A program made the position numbers and the translations under genes. 30,354 nt of DNA, taken from NCBI GenBank assembly GCA_003557585.1, contig PWOE01000047.1:1-30354 (forward strand), given 5' to 3'. The notes beneath the pieces were generated by a model that ran no database searches, was not told where the DNA came from, and saw only the letters and a list, made by a program, of their open reading frames with translations. Origin of the DNA: Candidatus Nealsoniibacteriota bacterium. GTDB taxonomy: Bacteria; Patescibacteriota; Minisyncoccia; Minisyncoccales; CSSED10-335. This document shows positions 30,299-30,354 of this stretch, piece by piece. How positions within the stretch are numbered: the first letter of the stretch is position 1; each line of letters begins with the position of its first letter.

Positions 30299-30354
30299 TC
30301 ACTCTTTAATTTTGTAATTTTCGTCTCCAATAAAGAAGATTTCACTAGACTTTG
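30299..30354 (-). CDS. Possible C-terminal end of a gene entering from the right
   Basis: One - strand frame reads KSSEIFFIGDENYKIKE and stops with TGA at 30299, just upstream of the predicted promoter. Codon choice (GAA, AAA, AAT, ATT) resembles neighbouring genes. Only 17 codons are visible, so no family can be given, and another frame is also open at this edge. Confidence 0.3.
   Translation of the reverse strand, partial: KSSEIFFIGDENYKIKE

Noticed and set aside
30220..30354. A 44-codon open - strand frame at the right edge ending at 30220
   Set aside because: It runs through the predicted promoter and the mini-gene start, has no recognisable motif, and competes with a more protein-like frame ending at 30299.
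1..30354. Alternative genetic code with TGA as a sense codon, as in some CPR lineages
   Set aside because: TGA ends leuS, rarA and smpB at expected lengths, and no conserved domain is interrupted by TGA.
1..30354. CRISPR array, tRNA genes, insertion sequences or attachment sites
   Set aside because: No regularly spaced repeats, no cloverleaf apart from tmRNA, no transposase or integrase frame, and gaps between genes are too small to hide them.

Overview
The window is an AT-rich bacterial chromosome segment with almost no intergenic space. The standard genetic code fits: TGA closes several genes and no conserved domain is interrupted by TGA. Very compact housekeeping genes, many 4-base ATGA overlaps, near absence of Shine-Dalgarno sequences, small coiled-coil or membrane orphans, and a fermentative signature (2-oxoacid:ferredoxin oxidoreductase, L-lactate dehydrogenase) point to a Patescibacteria (CPR) genome, probably Parcubacteria-like. 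That placement is inferred from gene character, not from a tree.

Layout. Positions 1-17441 (- strand) are one unbroken run of 13 genes read from argS leftward: argS, histidine phosphatase, ileS, recO, an anchored surface protein, glyS, M16 protease, AI-2E-type permease, metG, tatD, leuS, nagB and a partial 2-oxoacid oxidoreductase. Gaps are 1-41 bases or overlaps, so five aminoacyl-tRNA synthetases sit in one apparent super-operon. Divergent from argS, 17524-19460 (+ strand) carries a translation and ribosome-rescue block: smpB, tmRNA (ssrA), infC, rpmI, rplT. The smpB stop codon lies inside the tmRNA 5' acceptor strand.

Positions 19457-23535 (- strand) hold a coupled operon rarA, DUF1460-like, alkD-like, tspO, ldh. 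It converges on rplT, and candidate terminators for both operons lie inside the opposing coding sequence. Positions 23589-25140 (- strand) contain metK behind a well-formed promoter and a SAM-I (S-box) riboswitch with terminator, followed by a 90-residue orphan and a strong terminator.

A compact OLD-family ATPase/TOPRIM gene (25204-26466, +) with a predicted leaderless transcript converges on a small pair of - strand genes: a 355-residue charged orphan and an 89-residue zinc-ribbon protein resembling the glycyl-radical tail of anaerobic ribonucleotide reductase. The right end (27889-30354, - strand) has a DUF4870-like membrane protein, a TIM-barrel-like protein, a NUDIX hydrolase, a DedA/VTT-like membrane protein, a possible frameshifted mini-gene and the likely tail of another gene.

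No CRISPR array, tRNA, rRNA, insertion sequence or prophage was seen. The most interesting items are the smpB/tmRNA overlap, the loss of HIGH-motif residues in three synthetases, the stand-alone NrdD-like tail, the metK riboswitch, and terminators embedded in opposing genes.
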